NCBI GenBank assembly: GCA_021397835.1
Contig: JAJFZO010000184.1
Location: 992,001 to 1,056,000, forward strand
Length of the DNA stretch: 64,000 nucleotides
From: Moringa oleifera
Taxonomy: Eukaryota > Streptophyta > Magnoliopsida > Brassicales > Moringaceae
Reading direction: 5' to 3'
Shown here: one piece after another, positions 22,980-34,165 of the stretch
Layout: each line of letters opens with the position of its first letter
How positions within the stretch are numbered: the first letter of the stretch is position 1
Notes under the pieces: model-generated
What the model saw: only the letters and a program-made list of their open reading frames with translations
Databases searched by the model: none
What the model was told of the DNA's origin: nothing
Position numbers and translations under genes: made by a program

Positions 22980-24017
22980 ATAATTTTCATGGCATAGTGT
23001 GTTTGGTGATCATTGATAGTGGTAGCTTTGAGAACATGGTATTCTTAGAGATGGTGTAAAAGCTTAAGTTAGACACTATTCCACATCCAAATCTTTATCA
23101 ATTATGCTAGCCGCGAAAATAGAGTGAAACTAAGGTAACTAAAAGATGCATACTCTCATTTTCTATTAGAAAGAATTATAAAGATGAAGTATGGTGTGAT
23201 GTTGCTCCTATGGATGCTTGTCATTTGTTGTTGGCTAGACCTTGGTAATATGATAAAAAGGGATTGTATGATGGATATAAGCATACTTACTCTTTCAAGG
23301 TGAATGATAACAAGATCATTTTAACTCCATTACAACTTACTAAAGCAAGTGTATCAATCAAAGAAGTTAGTGCTCTTATGTCTAATGGTGAATTCAAGGA
23401 TGAATTAGAAAGAAGTGGAGTTGTTTTCCCTGTTGTGGTTATAGAGAAGAACGCACAGCACAATGAACCACCAAAAATCATAAAACCAATTTTGAAAGAG
23501 TTTTAAGATGTTATCCCGGAGGAGATTCCACATGGCCTTTCACCTTTGAGGGATATTCAGCATCAAATTGACCTTGTTTTAAGGGCTATTCTTCCAAATA
23601 AAGCAGCCTACAAAATGAGTCCTAAAGAGCATGAAAAGTTTTAGAGATCGATGAGTTAGTATAAAAAGGGTTGATTCGAGAGAGCAAGAGTCCATGTGTT
23701 GTTCTTACCTTATTGGTGCTAAAGAAGGATGGTATTAGGACGATATGTGTGAAAAAACATGCTGTCAACAAAATCACAATTGATTATCGATTTCCAATTC
23801 CAAGGATAAATGATTTACTTGATCAATTATGCGCTGCATCTATTTTCTCTAAAATTGATTAGAGAAGTGGTTACCATCATATTAGAATTAGGCTTAAAGA
23901 TGAATGAAAGATAACATTTAAAACAGGAGATGGTTTATATGAATAATTGATTATGCCAATTGGATTGTCTAATGCACTAGTACTTGTATGCGATTTATGA
24001 ATCACATACTTAAGCCA
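22980..24017 (+). pseudogene. Gypsy element 2 protease and RT first half
   Basis: The retropepsin motif VIIDSGSFENM (from 23005) contains the active-site Asp-Ser-Gly. MDACHLLLARPW (23212-23247) is the usual spacer before RT. RT begins with PRGLSPLRDIQHQIDL-like sequence near 23530 and includes TICVKKHAVNKITIDYRFP and IPRINDLLDQLCAASIFSKID (23740-23862). It then reaches MRFMNHILKP (23988-24017) and is cut there by plastid DNA before the catalytic FDDIL block, which is missing. Several stops are present. Confidence 0.88.
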
Positions 24018-24218
24018 AGGCGATATAGGGGCGTAAAAGAGGATCCTATCAACTTGTTCCGACCTAGGATAATAAGCTCATGGGCTTGGTTTTACTTCAC
24101 CTTCGAGAAAGGAAAAAAGAATTCCATCTCCAAGTTTAACTCAGACGTAGCTCGCTTCTTTTTGGGTGTGAAGCAGTGTCAAACCAAAAATACCTAACAA
24201 GAATTAGCTCTCCCTAAA

Positions 24219-24512
24219 AAGGAGGTGATCCAGCCACACCTTCCAGTACGGCTACCTTGTTACGACTTCACTCCAATCACTAGCCCTGCCTTCAGCATCC
24301 CCCTCCTTGCGGTTAAGGTAACGACTTTGGGCATGGCCAGCTCCCATAGTGTGACGGGCGGTGTGTACAAGGTCTGAGAATGAATTCATCGTCGTATGGT
24401 TGACCGGTGATTACTAGCGATTCCAGCTTCATGCAGGCAAGTTGCAGCCTACAATCCGAACTGAGGATGGGTTTTTGGAGTTAGCTCACCCTCGCGGGAT
24501 CGTGACCCTTTG
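24219..24512 (-). rRNA. rrn16: Plastid 16S rRNA 3' end, nuclear fragment
   Basis: Reverse complement of the last roughly 294 bases of plastid 16S rRNA, recognisable by AAGGAGGTGATCCAGCC (anti-Shine-Dalgarno end), GGTTACCTTGTTACGACTT-like sequence and GTGACGGGCGGTGTGTACA. It breaks at GTGACCCTTTG, well inside the gene. Several transitions are evident (for example GTCTGAGAATGAATTCATCG for the conserved GGCCCGGGAACGAATTCACC). It is not functional. Confidence 0.95.
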
Positions 24513-24816
24513 AGCAAACGTATTAATTTAATGACGAGGAACGTATTTTTGCTGTGCTACTAATACTTGTACTTGCTCTACTATTCCCTATCTGAGGAAG
24601 AGTTACGGGGCATAAAAAAATATGCTGATTCGGGTCGAGAATACTAATGCTATGTGGTAAAAAACAATTTTCGATAAATTTTAAATCTAAATAAAAAGTA
24701 AGGTGACTCCATTTCGACAAAAGACCCACCCCCAAGTTTCATAGCTTTGAGTCCGCTATCTCAATCATGATTTTTCTACCCTCAGAGAGAAAGGTCCTTC
24801 CCTTTTGGGCTGGTTG

Positions 24817-24890
24817 TAGGCGAGGAGGGATTGGAACCCTCGACACCGTGGTTCGTAGCCATGTGCTCTAATCCTCTGAGCTACAGGCCC
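24817..24890 (-). tRNA. trnR-ACG: Plastid tRNA-Arg(ACG) copy, decayed
   Basis: The minus strand starts GGGCCTGTAGCTCAGAGGAT and has anticodon ACG inside CTACGAA. The acceptor and T arms carry changes (GGGTTCCAATCCCTCC where TTCGAAT is conserved, and an acceptor-end G-to-A). It is a nuclear copy of a plastid gene and probably inactive. Confidence 0.92.
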
Positions 24891-25157
24891 CACCCCGTCT
24901 CTACTGGATCTGTTCCCAGGAGTACCCTAAAAAAAAAAAAAAGGAACCTTTCCTCTCCCCAACCATTTCATTTTGGGTTAAGAAGATGTGAAAGCGCCTT
25001 TCTCTCTATAAGAACGATGCGTTCTGAGGTGTGAAGTGGGAGAGAAGAGATTTCATAATTGGGGTTTTGGTTTTGAATAAGACGACCTTTTCATTTTTCA
25101 TTTTCTTCTTTTTCATATTGAAAAAGTAATAAGAATAAGAGGTGTTAAGCTTTTTAT

Positions 25158-25279
25158 CATCCTGGCGTCGAGCTATTTTTCTGCAGGACCTCCCCTACAG
25201 TACCGTCACTGCAGTAGAGTTTAACCACCAAGTTCGGGATGGATTGGTGTTGTTCCTTTATGCCTAGGACACCAGAATA
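25158..25279 (-). rRNA. rrn5: Plastid 5S rRNA copy, nuclear
   Basis: The minus strand reads TATTCTGGTGTCCTAGGCAT to ATGATAAAAAGC-side GACGCCAGGATG, about 121 bases, including CCATCCCGAACTTGGTGGTT. It is full length with scattered substitutions. It is followed leftward by the plastid rrn5-trnR spacer, in native order with trnR. Confidence 0.95.
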
Positions 25280-25450
25280 TCAAGCCATGAATGAAGAAAG
25301 GAATGAGAGAAAATCATATTGGCTACTGATTATGAGGCTCCAATTCTTGACTAGAGGGGACACCAAAGGCCTCCGCCCTTCCATCCCTTGGATAGATAGA
25401 GAGGGAGAGTAAAGCTTTTGGTTTTTTCATGTTGTCAAAGAGTTGAACAA

Positions 25451-27349
25451 TTGGCTAACACCAACTTCTCTGCATGATGTTCACATTTTCCATGGGTTGG
25501 CTTCTTTTTATAGAAGGTTCATTAAAGGTTTCAGTTTTATCATTGCTCCAATCATCGAATGCTTGAAAGGTGATAAGTTCAAATGGATTACTGAAGCTGA
25601 TGATACTTTTGATTTGTTGAAAAGAAAAGTAACAGAGGCTCATATTTTAGTTCTTCTTAGCTTAAACAAGGTGTTTAAGGTTGAATGTGATGCTTCTAAC
25701 ATTGGTATTGGTGCTGTTTTGAGTCAAAAAAGAAAGCTTATTGCCTTTTTCAATGAGAAGCTCAATAATTGTCAAAAAAAGCAATCTACTTATGACAAGG
25801 AGTTCTATGCGATTTATGGAGCCTTGTACCGTTGGAGTTAATACCTTCTTGTAAAGCCTTGTGTATTTTATTATGATCATAAAGCATTAAAGTTCATCAA
25901 TCACTAGCATAACAAGAGACATACAGTTTGGGTTGAGTACTTGCAATCTTATAACTTTACCATCAAGCATAAATTTAGTGTTCAAAATGTTATTATTGAT
26001 GCATTGAATAAGAAGCATTCCCTTTTATCAGCCATGGAGATTAAAGTGGTAGGATTAGATGCTTTCAAGAATTTTTATAAGCACGCTGTTGATTTTAGCT
26101 CAAAATGGTAGAATTGCAAATCAAGTTCTTATAAACATTTTCTATTTTGATGGTTCTCTTTTTAAAGCTAATGCATTGTGTATTCCATCTTATTCTTTAA
26201 GACAAGCGATTTTGGTAGAAGCTTATGGTGGTGTTTAAGGAGGACACCTTAGAAAAGGCAAAACTTTGGCTCTTGTTTAAGCTAATTTCTATTGGCCAAG
26301 GATATTTAGAGATGTGGGTCGCTTTGTAAAGCGATGTAGAGTATGTTATTTGGCTAAAATGAAGGGCCAAAATTTTGGTTTGTACATTTTATTACCGGTG
26401 CCTAGTGCTTCATGGGAGGATGCAAGTCTTGATTTTGTTATGGTACTACCCAGAACACAAAGGAATAAGGATTCAATCGTGGTTGTTATTGATAGGTTCT
26501 CGAAGATGTCTCACTTTATTTCTCGTAACAAAACAAGTGATGTATCTCATATTACTGATTTGTATTTTAAAGAGATTGTGAACTTGCATGGCATTCCAAA
26601 GACGATTATATGTGATTGAGATTCAAAATTTGTTAGCGATTTTTGGAGAACCTTATGGTGAAGCTGAGAACTTCACTAAATTTTAGTAGCTTTTATCATC
26701 TCCAAAGTGATGGACATACAGATATAATAACAGGAGCTTAGGAAACTTTCTAAGAATTTATGTTGGTAAAAGAATTAAGCAATGAGGTCTAGTTCTCTCA
26801 CAGATTGAGTTTGCCTGCAACCACTCCATGCATCATAGTACAGGTATGAGTCCAGTTGAAGTTGTTCATGGTGTCAATCTTATAGTTCCTTTGGATTTGG
26901 TTCCTCATCCTACAACTAAGCAATTTAGTAAAAATGCTGATGAAATGACAAAAAAGATCAAGAAGTTACATGAGACTTTAACGGTAACCATTAAGAAGCA
27001 AAATGAGAAATACAAACAAGTTGCTAATAAACATTGACAGCATGTAGAATTCAAAGAAAGTGATCTAGTTTGGATTCATCTAAGAAATGAAAGGTTTCCA
27101 TAAGGAAAATCTTGGAAATTAAAACCAAAGGCTGATCATCCATTCAAGATGCTTACGAGAATTGGTAAAAATGCTTATGAGATTAAGTTACCAGCTGATT
27201 ATGAAGTTTCCTTAATATTCAATGTGGTTGATTTAACTCCATATCATGCAGAAAGAGACATTAGAGACTTGAGGACAAGTCTTTTTCAACTAGGGGAGAT
27301 TGACATAGGAGTGGTTATATTACCACATTTAGGCCACGATGCTATGTGA
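25451..27349 (+). pseudogene. Gypsy element 2 RT end, RNase H and integrase
   Basis: Continues the pol cut at 24017. The RT/connection reads LHDVHIFHGLASFYRRFIKG (25470-25530). RNase H has KGDKFKWITEADDTFDLLKR, FKVECDASNIGIGAVLSQ, AFFNEKLNNCQKKQSTYDKE and FYAIYGALYRWS (25565-25841). The integrase zinc region lies near 26220-26350 (GGHLRKGKTLALV, CRVCYLAKMKGQNFGLY). The core reads SASWEDASLDFVMVLPRTQR, VVVIDRFSKMSHFI and VNLHGIPKTIICD (26407-26619). The expected catalytic Glu lies in a damaged block (GHTDIITGA near 26712). The C-terminal domain is KMLTRIGKNAYEIKLPADYE with FNVVDLTPYHAE and DLRTSLFQLGE (27147-27302). Many stops. Confidence 0.9.
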
Positions 27350-27958
27350 AGGATAATTGATATATACCTTGGAAGATTTTCTAGATAGGAGGTTATGGAA
27401 GCTTCTTTAGTGGTGGATAGTTGGCGTGCACCTTAGTAATCTTCAAGTGAGATTTATTTCAGTCCATTAACTTCAGTTTTTTGCCAAGCAAATGCATTAA
27501 ATCATTTAGTTATTCGTAGAAACTTAATGATTTTTGAAATCCTAATGCGTTGAAGGTTGTTCGATGCACTTTTGTTTATCATGCTTTAGACTTAAAACGG
27601 GAGCTTAGACTTGAGTAGTATGTGCAGAGACTCTTTAAGTTCTTTTTTTTTTTTTTTTATCTATGTACCTTTTTGGTTGGAAGCCATTGAATGGTGAGAA
27701 ACATCTTTGTATCTCTTAGGGTAGTGTTTATCTATATCTGTTTGAGTGGTTGAGTCGTGAGGTTTTTGTATCCTTGTTTAATATCTTTACGGTGGTGATT
27801 TTCTGTATGCCTTTGGTATTAAACTTTTATGGTAAGTCTTTTATCCCCCTATTTTCATTCAAATCTATCCAAACTTGTGCTTGTACTCTACAAACAAAGT
27901 TTTTAATAAAGTTACATCATTTCCATTCCTAATACCTTTCCTTTAAAATACCGCATCA
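27345..27958 (+). repeat. 3' LTR of gypsy element 2
   Basis: Begins TGTGAAGGATAATTGATA and ends AATACCGCATCA. About 614 bases, aligned with 17438-18039 (reverse) and, in its right half, with 21470-21811. Confidence 0.85.
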
Positions 27959-28795
27959 ATGGACAGTAAAGAAATTGAAATAAAAGGAAATCTGTTTTGA
28001 ACATAGCTTCTCTTTCTTAGCAACACAAAAGTATTTGGATTCATTAAATTTTGATTCATATAAGAAATGTGAAATAATGTCCCAAACTCCCTTAAGATCA
28101 AGTGCTACATTGTCATAATAAAAGTAAGGACGCTTGGTGGCTACTTCTTGAAGTGTTTTATGCCTTGCATAACCTTGTTCAATAAGAACTCTAAAACGTA
28201 TTATTGGATTTAAAAGATGAATTTCTCATCATCCTTGTTCAAGAACTCCCTTTACTTCTTCCTAATAAAAGTTTTTCTCCTTGTTTAGGAAAGTCTTTAG
28301 ACTTCGATTTCTCTTCGAGAGGAAGTTCTTTCACAATTGCATCTGCAGCCTTCGTCGCTTGAGCACCATATATAAAATCAACCAAATCTGTAATTATGGA
28401 GTCTGAAGCACATCTCTCCATGGCTATTTTCACTTTGCCCACCTCGTCCCCCATATTTACTAAGGATAGCAACTTTTTATCTAGGATTTGTGATTTTCTC
28501 ACTAGTTGAGCAACTTTTTATACTTGAGAGATCATCTAAAAAGCTGCCTTTATAATCTAAAAAGGAGTGATCTGAGAAACAATTGTGCTTCAATGGAGGA
28601 GATTTCCAAATAATTAAGCATCTTAGGAGAGTTTTCAATATTGAATAATGTTGTCTTCTTCATTGTCCTCGATTGCTTTTAAAACCATATCCATGAAATG
28701 ATCAACCATCTTGGAGTTAGAAGATCCTTTCGGTGAGCTCATCTAGTATTTGAAGAGAGTTCCAAGTATCAAATCTACATTGCACTCTCCCATCA
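27959..28795 (-). pseudogene. DRM-type de novo DNA methyltransferase fragment (UBA domains and linker)
   Basis: DRM proteins carry out RNA-directed de novo cytosine methylation in plants; they have N-terminal UBA domains and a rearranged C-terminal methyltransferase. Reading leftwards: SSPKGSSNSKMVDHFMDM and FKAIEDNEEDNII (UBA, about 28735-28630), ILKTLLRCLIIWKSPPL, SFLDDLSSIKSCSTSEKI (about 28540-28495), KKLLSLVNMGDEVGKVKIAM with ERCASDSIITDLVDFIYGAQ and ATKAADAIVKELPLEEKSKS (second UBA and linker, 28480-28270). Then EQGYARHKTLQEVATKRPYF, YYDNVALDLKGVWDIISHFL and ESKYFCVAKK with RKRSYVQNRFPF (28190-27975). It ends against the gypsy 3' LTR, so none of the methyltransferase catalytic motifs is present. 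Frameshifts lie near 28640, 28500 and 28230. Separate domains follow each other without introns, which suggests a processed copy. Identity rests on recalled DRM sequence; no search was run. Confidence 0.8.
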
Positions 28796-30060
28796 AATCT
28801 TTTTCAATGATTGGTAATAAAAAATGTTTTCTCCCGTCTAGATTCCCTTCCACATTTTATTTTAAAAGTATGTTGTTGTTTTATGTTATTTTCTTTTTTA
28901 TTGTTATTCTTTGTTTTATTTTGCTTGGTCATCAAAGTAAATAATTCATCAATTAAAGTTACTTTTCTCATTTTTTCCCTCTATTTTTTTTTTCGGAGAA
29001 TGATGGATCGTTTTAACTTCTAGCATCCTTTCTTGAAAATATGATTGCTGAGTTTTTAAACATCAGTCAAATCTATGATTTGATATGCTCTCAATAAAGA
29101 CATTCCTCACACATTCTCTCTCTCTCTCTTTTTTTTAATTATGTTTCCCAAAGAATGTCCTTTTCCCTTGGTTTTATTTATAATTTCTCTTATTTTATAA
29201 AATTATGTACAACCTATTATGAAATTTGTTTTGAACAGCTAGTCAATAAAAAATTCTCAAAAATAATATTTAGCTTGTCAATAAAGAAAGGCTATTATGA
29301 ACGATTTTTTATTGCCTAATAAGAACATCAAGTGTACAAGTCCAAAAGGAAAACAGAGGTCCACTTCCTTACTACCAAGCATAAACTTTATTTAGCTTTT
29401 GTCAGCGATGATCACTTTAATGCATCAATTTTTCTCTAAATGAAAATGATGAAGATGCCTTTTTATTCTCATCAAATTTTCTAATGTTGGGACTAAGCAA
29501 TTCTTGTCCATTAAATCTCCTTCAAAGAAGGTTATTCTCATAAAATTTGCCCTCATTTGGCACTTATTTACCCATATTTGGTCGCTCATTTGCCTTTTAG
29601 GTTAATAGTATTCTTTAGAATCCATTTTAACATTAACTCCTTCAAATTGTTTGACATACTTTTTTTTTATCCTACTTTGGTATAACTGCTCGTGGCAAAT
29701 GACGTTCAATTTTTTTTCATCATCAAATTCAGTTGTTTGTACCGATACTTATAAGTCTTGGTCATATTTTGAATTGTAGCTTCAATCGCTCTATTTTTAT
29801 CAGCCTGAGTTTTTCCTTTCTCTTTTTTTTTTTGATTTTTTGCCCCATTTTTTTAAGATAATAGTCCTTAACATCTTGTAGACAAGGCAATTCACTTTTC
29901 TTATACTATACTAAATTGATTGAGTTAATTAAGAACTGATTCACATTCTTCTTGTTACTTTGATTTTGATAGTCCATTAAGAAATGATTTAACTTGATGT
30001 ACTGATGGTTATTCCACAATGTCATTCCCACCTACCTAAAATGTCCATGCTTCTTGATCT
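28796..30060 (-). other. T-rich sequence, no gene resolved; possibly decayed gypsy pol
   Basis: Numerous poly-T and TTTCTT runs, and no domain I can support. Its position downstream (leftward) of gag-like and RT-leader-like sequence suggests the remains of pol. Confidence 0.3.
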
Positions 30061-31870
30061 ATCAGGGATGATTTTTTTTTCTATTTCTTCTTAAAGTTTT
30101 TTTTTTTTAAAAAAAAACTCAAGGGATATTCCACTATGCTTCTACATCTGCATATCCTTGCAAAAACTTGGCCAATGCCTTCTTCAATTTTGTGGCACTT
30201 ATTTAACCTCCTTTTATCTTTTTCCATTTTTCAGCTTGACCATTTCAATTTCTTCCTCATTAAGGCTTTTTGCTTCTTTTTTTCTTATTCTACCTGAATA
30301 GGAATCTCCGTAAGGTAATTCATACTTTTTGTTTCATGTCCTCAAAATTAAAGTCGTCCTCTTGAAAATATGTTGAGTTATCTCTATTAAAGTTTTCATC
30401 ATTAAAATTCCTAGACAAGAGTATATTGAATTTCACTCAAAGCAAAAAAGTTATGAGGATTTTTATTAATATGGTAAGAACTTATATGAAGTTGTATGTA
30501 TAATTCTGATAACCAACTCAATATGATTGTTTTATACAAATTCATAACAAGATTAAGAACAACTTTTATTTTTTTCTATTCTAAAAATATCCTAGGTATG
30601 TTGTCTTCTACATAAAAATCTATCATCAAAGACTAGGTTACGTCATTTAACCCAGCGAACTAAAAATGTAATGGAGAGTGACCAAACTTGATTGGATCTA
30701 TTTATTCCTCTTCTCTCCATTTCCTTTTCTTCCTCTTCTTTACTCTTTTCATATTGACCCTCGTAGGCTCATGGCCTAGGCCCAATTGATTTCTATTTTC
30801 TTTAGCCTCCAGAACTTTAGCTATTACATTTGCTTGTTGTACTCCATGGGTAGGTAAGGAATTGTAAGCAACATTAGGGTTATTTGCGGCCTCGAAGCCT
30901 AAAACTCCATTATTCATAAGTGATTGTACATTGTATTTAAATGCTAAGTAGTTTTCTATGTTATGCCCTATTGTCCAATTGTGATAGCTGCATGTGGCAT
31001 TTAGATCATACAGTTTTGGGTATGTGGGTTAAAGTGGCTTCATGAATAAAAAGGTGATTAGTTATTGCTCCGGGAGTTAGGAGAACAACTTTGAATATGA
31101 CCATGGTATTTGCTAGATGGGCACCTCTATTTTTTTGGCTTTTGTTATGTAGGCTCATTATTTACATTAGCCACGTTCTTTGAAAAGGCTTGGCACATCA
31201 AACCTAATCATTTAGAGATAAAGTTCATCTCCTCTTCTTTTTCCTTTGGGACGAAAGATTTCCTTTGTACTAGCACTTTTTTCTCGATGATCTTACCTTT
31301 CACAAGTAACTCCATTATCTCCTGAGACTGTTTTACTATTAAGTTTAGTCGATGTAATTTTTTAGCATTCGATTCGACATTTTAGTTTAAGCCTGGGTTA
31401 TCTCAACCTTAGCAACTTCGATCCATTCTGTCTTGGTATTATAATCTTTCATATTTTCTTGCGGTAAAGCTTTGAACGAGTGTTATATTCTTTGATGACT
31501 AAGCTTATGAAATATATATTTTAATTTACTTCATGTCATATGATAAGCGACATAATGATACACCAAGTATATTTGATGCATGTCTTAGTCGAGCTTAAAA
31601 TTTCTAACCCAAGCCATGGCTTTACCTTGGGTTAAATACATGTGTTATTTATGCAAAGGAAGAACGACTTCTAAAAGTTCTCAAATTCTATTCATCTAAC
31701 TAATAAGAGTTTCCTAGGACTTTCTTATTATCTGAACAATGAATAGCATCTAAGATTAACAACATGTCCTTGGTTCAATCTAAGTGAAATACTTCACCAG
31801 CTTTGCGAAGAAAATGTTTCCTCTCAGAACTGTAGCTACACGTATTTCTCTTAAAGATTAAAGCTCGGGT
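30061..31870 (-). pseudogene. Strongly decayed Ty3/gypsy gag to RT-leader region
   Basis: Reading leftwards, 31320-31200 gives MELLVKGKIIEKKVLVQRKS and VPKEKEEEM. Then 31000-30920 gives a histidine/cysteine-type region ending ENYLAFKYNVQSLMNNGVL, matching the gag motif IExCxALKxKVQxLIDxGxL. 30917-30720 gives EAANNPNVAYNSLPTHG, as in NPDVxxNPLPxHG of Tat-like gag. 30270-30130 gives EIEMVKLKNGKR, VKxSATKLKKALAKFLQGYA and DV, like the segment before reverse transcriptase (LxEYxDVFAWSYxDM). Frames change repeatedly. Family assignment is an inference from these short motifs. Confidence 0.5.
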
Positions 31871-32973
31871 AGAAAGCTTATGTTATGCTTTGTGTGTGTT
31901 ATGTTATGAGCAATTAATAAAGCAAATAAAACATAACAAGGAGTATAAAACAATAAAGCATAAATATAAAGTAAAAAAAGAAATCAAAATTTGGCATGAC
32001 TTTCTTAATCATCCCTGATGGAGTTTCCAGCTATCACAGCCAAATTTTTCCCAAGTGAAAGGTCTTCCTGATTGGAAGAACTTATTTTTGTTTTAAAAAT
32101 TCCTTTTTGGCTTTGATAAATAAAGCCAGCTATCACGATCGGGGTTTCAGCCAAGAAACACTTAATCTAAAAGAAACAATTAGGAGTTGTCATCATTTTT
32201 TCTTTTTTTAGATATGATGAGCCACCATCTTAAAGCAAGGCTAACTAGTAAAAAAATGTTGAGATCATAGGTTCAAGAGTCAATTACGCTTGAGGAAAGA
32301 TTAGCACCAAAGACGCCCAATAATTGGTGCCAGTTTGATTTCTTTTTTTGCAAATTAATTTTAGAGTATTTTGGTCAAAGTAATCAAGACTTCATACTTA
32401 CTCCATGCTAATGTATCAAAATGATTTTTAGGGAGAAGAAAGTAGTTTTGCACTTACTCGTCTCTTTTCTTCGCAAAAATAAGGGTTAAAAATTATATAT
32501 ATAATATTTTTTATTATAAAAGAAAATAAAATTTTCTAAGGAAAATTTCTAATATGAAAAAATTTTCTATTTCCATGACATGATTTAGCTAAATGCTAGA
32601 ACATTAAATAAATCAAACATATAAATTAATAAAAATTTAATGATAATTAACTCAGCTCATACAATTTTATTCAATAAAATGAATGTACTATTGTAATTGA
32701 GCTTAAGAAGTTTGCTTGATGCCTCTTGAAGTTCCTTACACTTTTTATACTTTTTCTCCTTTCTTCAATATGAATGAATACAAGATTTCAATGGAAATCA
32801 TCTTGAAAGGCAATGGAAAATCTAATAAAAACTAACAAAATTACATAGAGAAGTTTTTTGAAAGAACTTTCTTACATGTATGTGTGTGTGTTTGTGAGTC
32901 TATTGACTTGTATCTACATATGTGACTCTTTCACTCTTTCTACCACTCTCTTCCCAAAGCTGAAATCTTGTTG

Positions 32974-32985
32974 CCTATTTATAGG
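32974..32985 (-). promoter_or_regulatory. TATA box of the putative LTR
   Basis: The minus strand reads CCTATAAATAGGC, close to the plant TATA consensus and nearly palindromic. It is followed downstream by a CAACAAGATTTCAGC leader. Confidence 0.55.
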
Positions 32986-33446
32986 ATTTCATGGCGCATG
33001 TTAGCATCAAATAACACTACCTTCAAGCTCGACACGTTCTAGCTTACTGTGCAAAGCCCACCTCACTCTATGCAACTCACTTGATAATCTTTTATGCTGT
33101 TTCCATTGATTTAACCCTATCTCCATACTCTCCGGCCTCATCTGAGTGGGAAACCATTTTCACTATCTCTAATCTTCATTTGGATAACTCAAGGGCAGGT
33201 TTGCCTAGTGAGATATTGCTAGGTCATTCAATTATTTCAATTTCTGACATATCTGCAATTTAAAGAGTCTTACAGTCAGCTTCTTCATTCCATCCTCCTC
33301 TATGCAATTTTTAGCTTAAATTTTGCTTAATTTTGGTGGAGAATCAGGCAACATCAAGCTATGGGGTGCGTTACTACTATGTTGCCTTCAAACACTTTGC
33401 CACATTAGCAGCTCTGCCTTTTTAGACTGAGGTGGCATCATCACCA

Positions 33447-33545
33447 ATGATGCCATGCCACATTAGTGACTCTTCTGTTAATGCCCTGTCACATCAGTGA
33501 CTGTTTTGCTAATGCCTTGCCATATATCATCATTCTTCCTCTTTT
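33447..33545. repeat. Short tandem repeat, about 32 bases, three copies
   Basis: AATGCCATGCCACATTAGTG-type units (AATGATGCCATGCCACATTA, AATGCCCTGTCACATCAGTG, AATGCCTTGCCATATATCAT) occur head to tail. Related words TTTGCCACATTAGCAG (33410) and ATACCACATTAGCATC (33592) flank them. Confidence 0.7.
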
Positions 33546-33649
33546 CAAAAGTGGAGCATTGCTTCATCAATTACAATGCTGTTAATGATGACATACCACA
33601 TTAGCATCATGCATCTTCGAATCAGATGAAACCTTGATGTGTTCATAAT

Positions 33650-34165
33650 CTCCATTTAGCCTCATCGTAACATTTATAATCCATTATCTTAGCTTTCTAA
33701 CACCACTTCAACTACGTTAATAAGATCTTAGACATGGAAATGTTGATAAATTCCTCTATGAAAATACTGCAACAGAGTGTCTGAATGTTATGTAGCTTTA
33801 GATCAAGGTAAACCCCTTGGGTTTAAAGAATCTTTACTCAACCCCAACATAGAATTTGTAGCCCTTTTCTTTAGCTTTTTAATTCCACCAAAATCACTTC
33901 AATTGAATCTTGAATGTGAAAGTTATGATAAGTCTTTCGTGTATTCCTATATGAAAATACTACAGTAAAGAGTCTAAAAGTTATGTAGCTTTGGAGCAAG
34001 GTAAACTCTTCGAGCTTTCAGAATCTTCACGTGGCCCCAACATAAAATTTGTAGTCTTTTCCATTAAATTTTCAACACTACTTAAATCACTACAATTGCA
34101 TCTTAGATGTAAAAGTTATGATAGATCTTCCAAGTGAATACATTGCAACGAAGCAACTGATCATT
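33650..34165. repeat. Tandem repeat, about 190-bp unit, about 2.5 copies
   Basis: The word AAAATACTGCAACAGAGTGT at 33761 recurs as AAAATACTACAGTAAAGAGT at 33954 and as GAATACATTGCAACGAAGCA at 34135. Between them, TTATGTAGCTTTAGATCAAG / TTATGTAGCTTTGGAGCAAG and CCCCAACATAGAATTTGTAG / CCCCAACATAAAATTTGTAG match closely. A partial unit precedes the first. It lies in the putative U3 of the minus-strand LTR. Confidence 0.85.

Larger units (their letters stand above)
24018..25450 (-). other. Nuclear insertion of rearranged plastid DNA (NUPT)
   Basis: Two plastid inverted-repeat segments are joined. 24018-24512 is the rrn16-trnI spacer plus the 3' end of rrn16. 24513-25450 is the trnN-trnR spacer, trnR-ACG, the trnR-rrn5 spacer, rrn5 and part of the rrn5-rrn4.5 spacer. 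All three RNA genes read on the minus strand. In plastid genomes rrn16 lies several kilobases from trnR with rrn23 between them, so this order is not native. Many differences from the plastid form that I recall are C-to-T or G-to-A, as expected for methylated nuclear DNA. It replaces about 240 bases of RT. Confidence 0.93.
21470..27958 (+). mobile_element. Ty3/gypsy retrotransposon 2, plus strand, with plastid DNA inside
   Basis: Has a partial 5' LTR (21470-21811), a primer-binding-site-like word, gag, protease, RT, RNase H, integrase and a full 3' LTR (27345-27958). The start of the 5' LTR (about 255 bases) is missing at the junction with element 1. The RT has lost about 80 codons and gained 1.43 kb of plastid DNA. 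With element 1 it forms an inverted pair with arms of about 4 kb. No chromodomain was seen after integrase. Confidence 0.88.

Noticed and set aside
24219..25279. Functional rRNA and tRNA genes
   Set aside because: They carry transitions and a truncation, are out of plastid order, and interrupt a retrotransposon, so they are nuclear copies.
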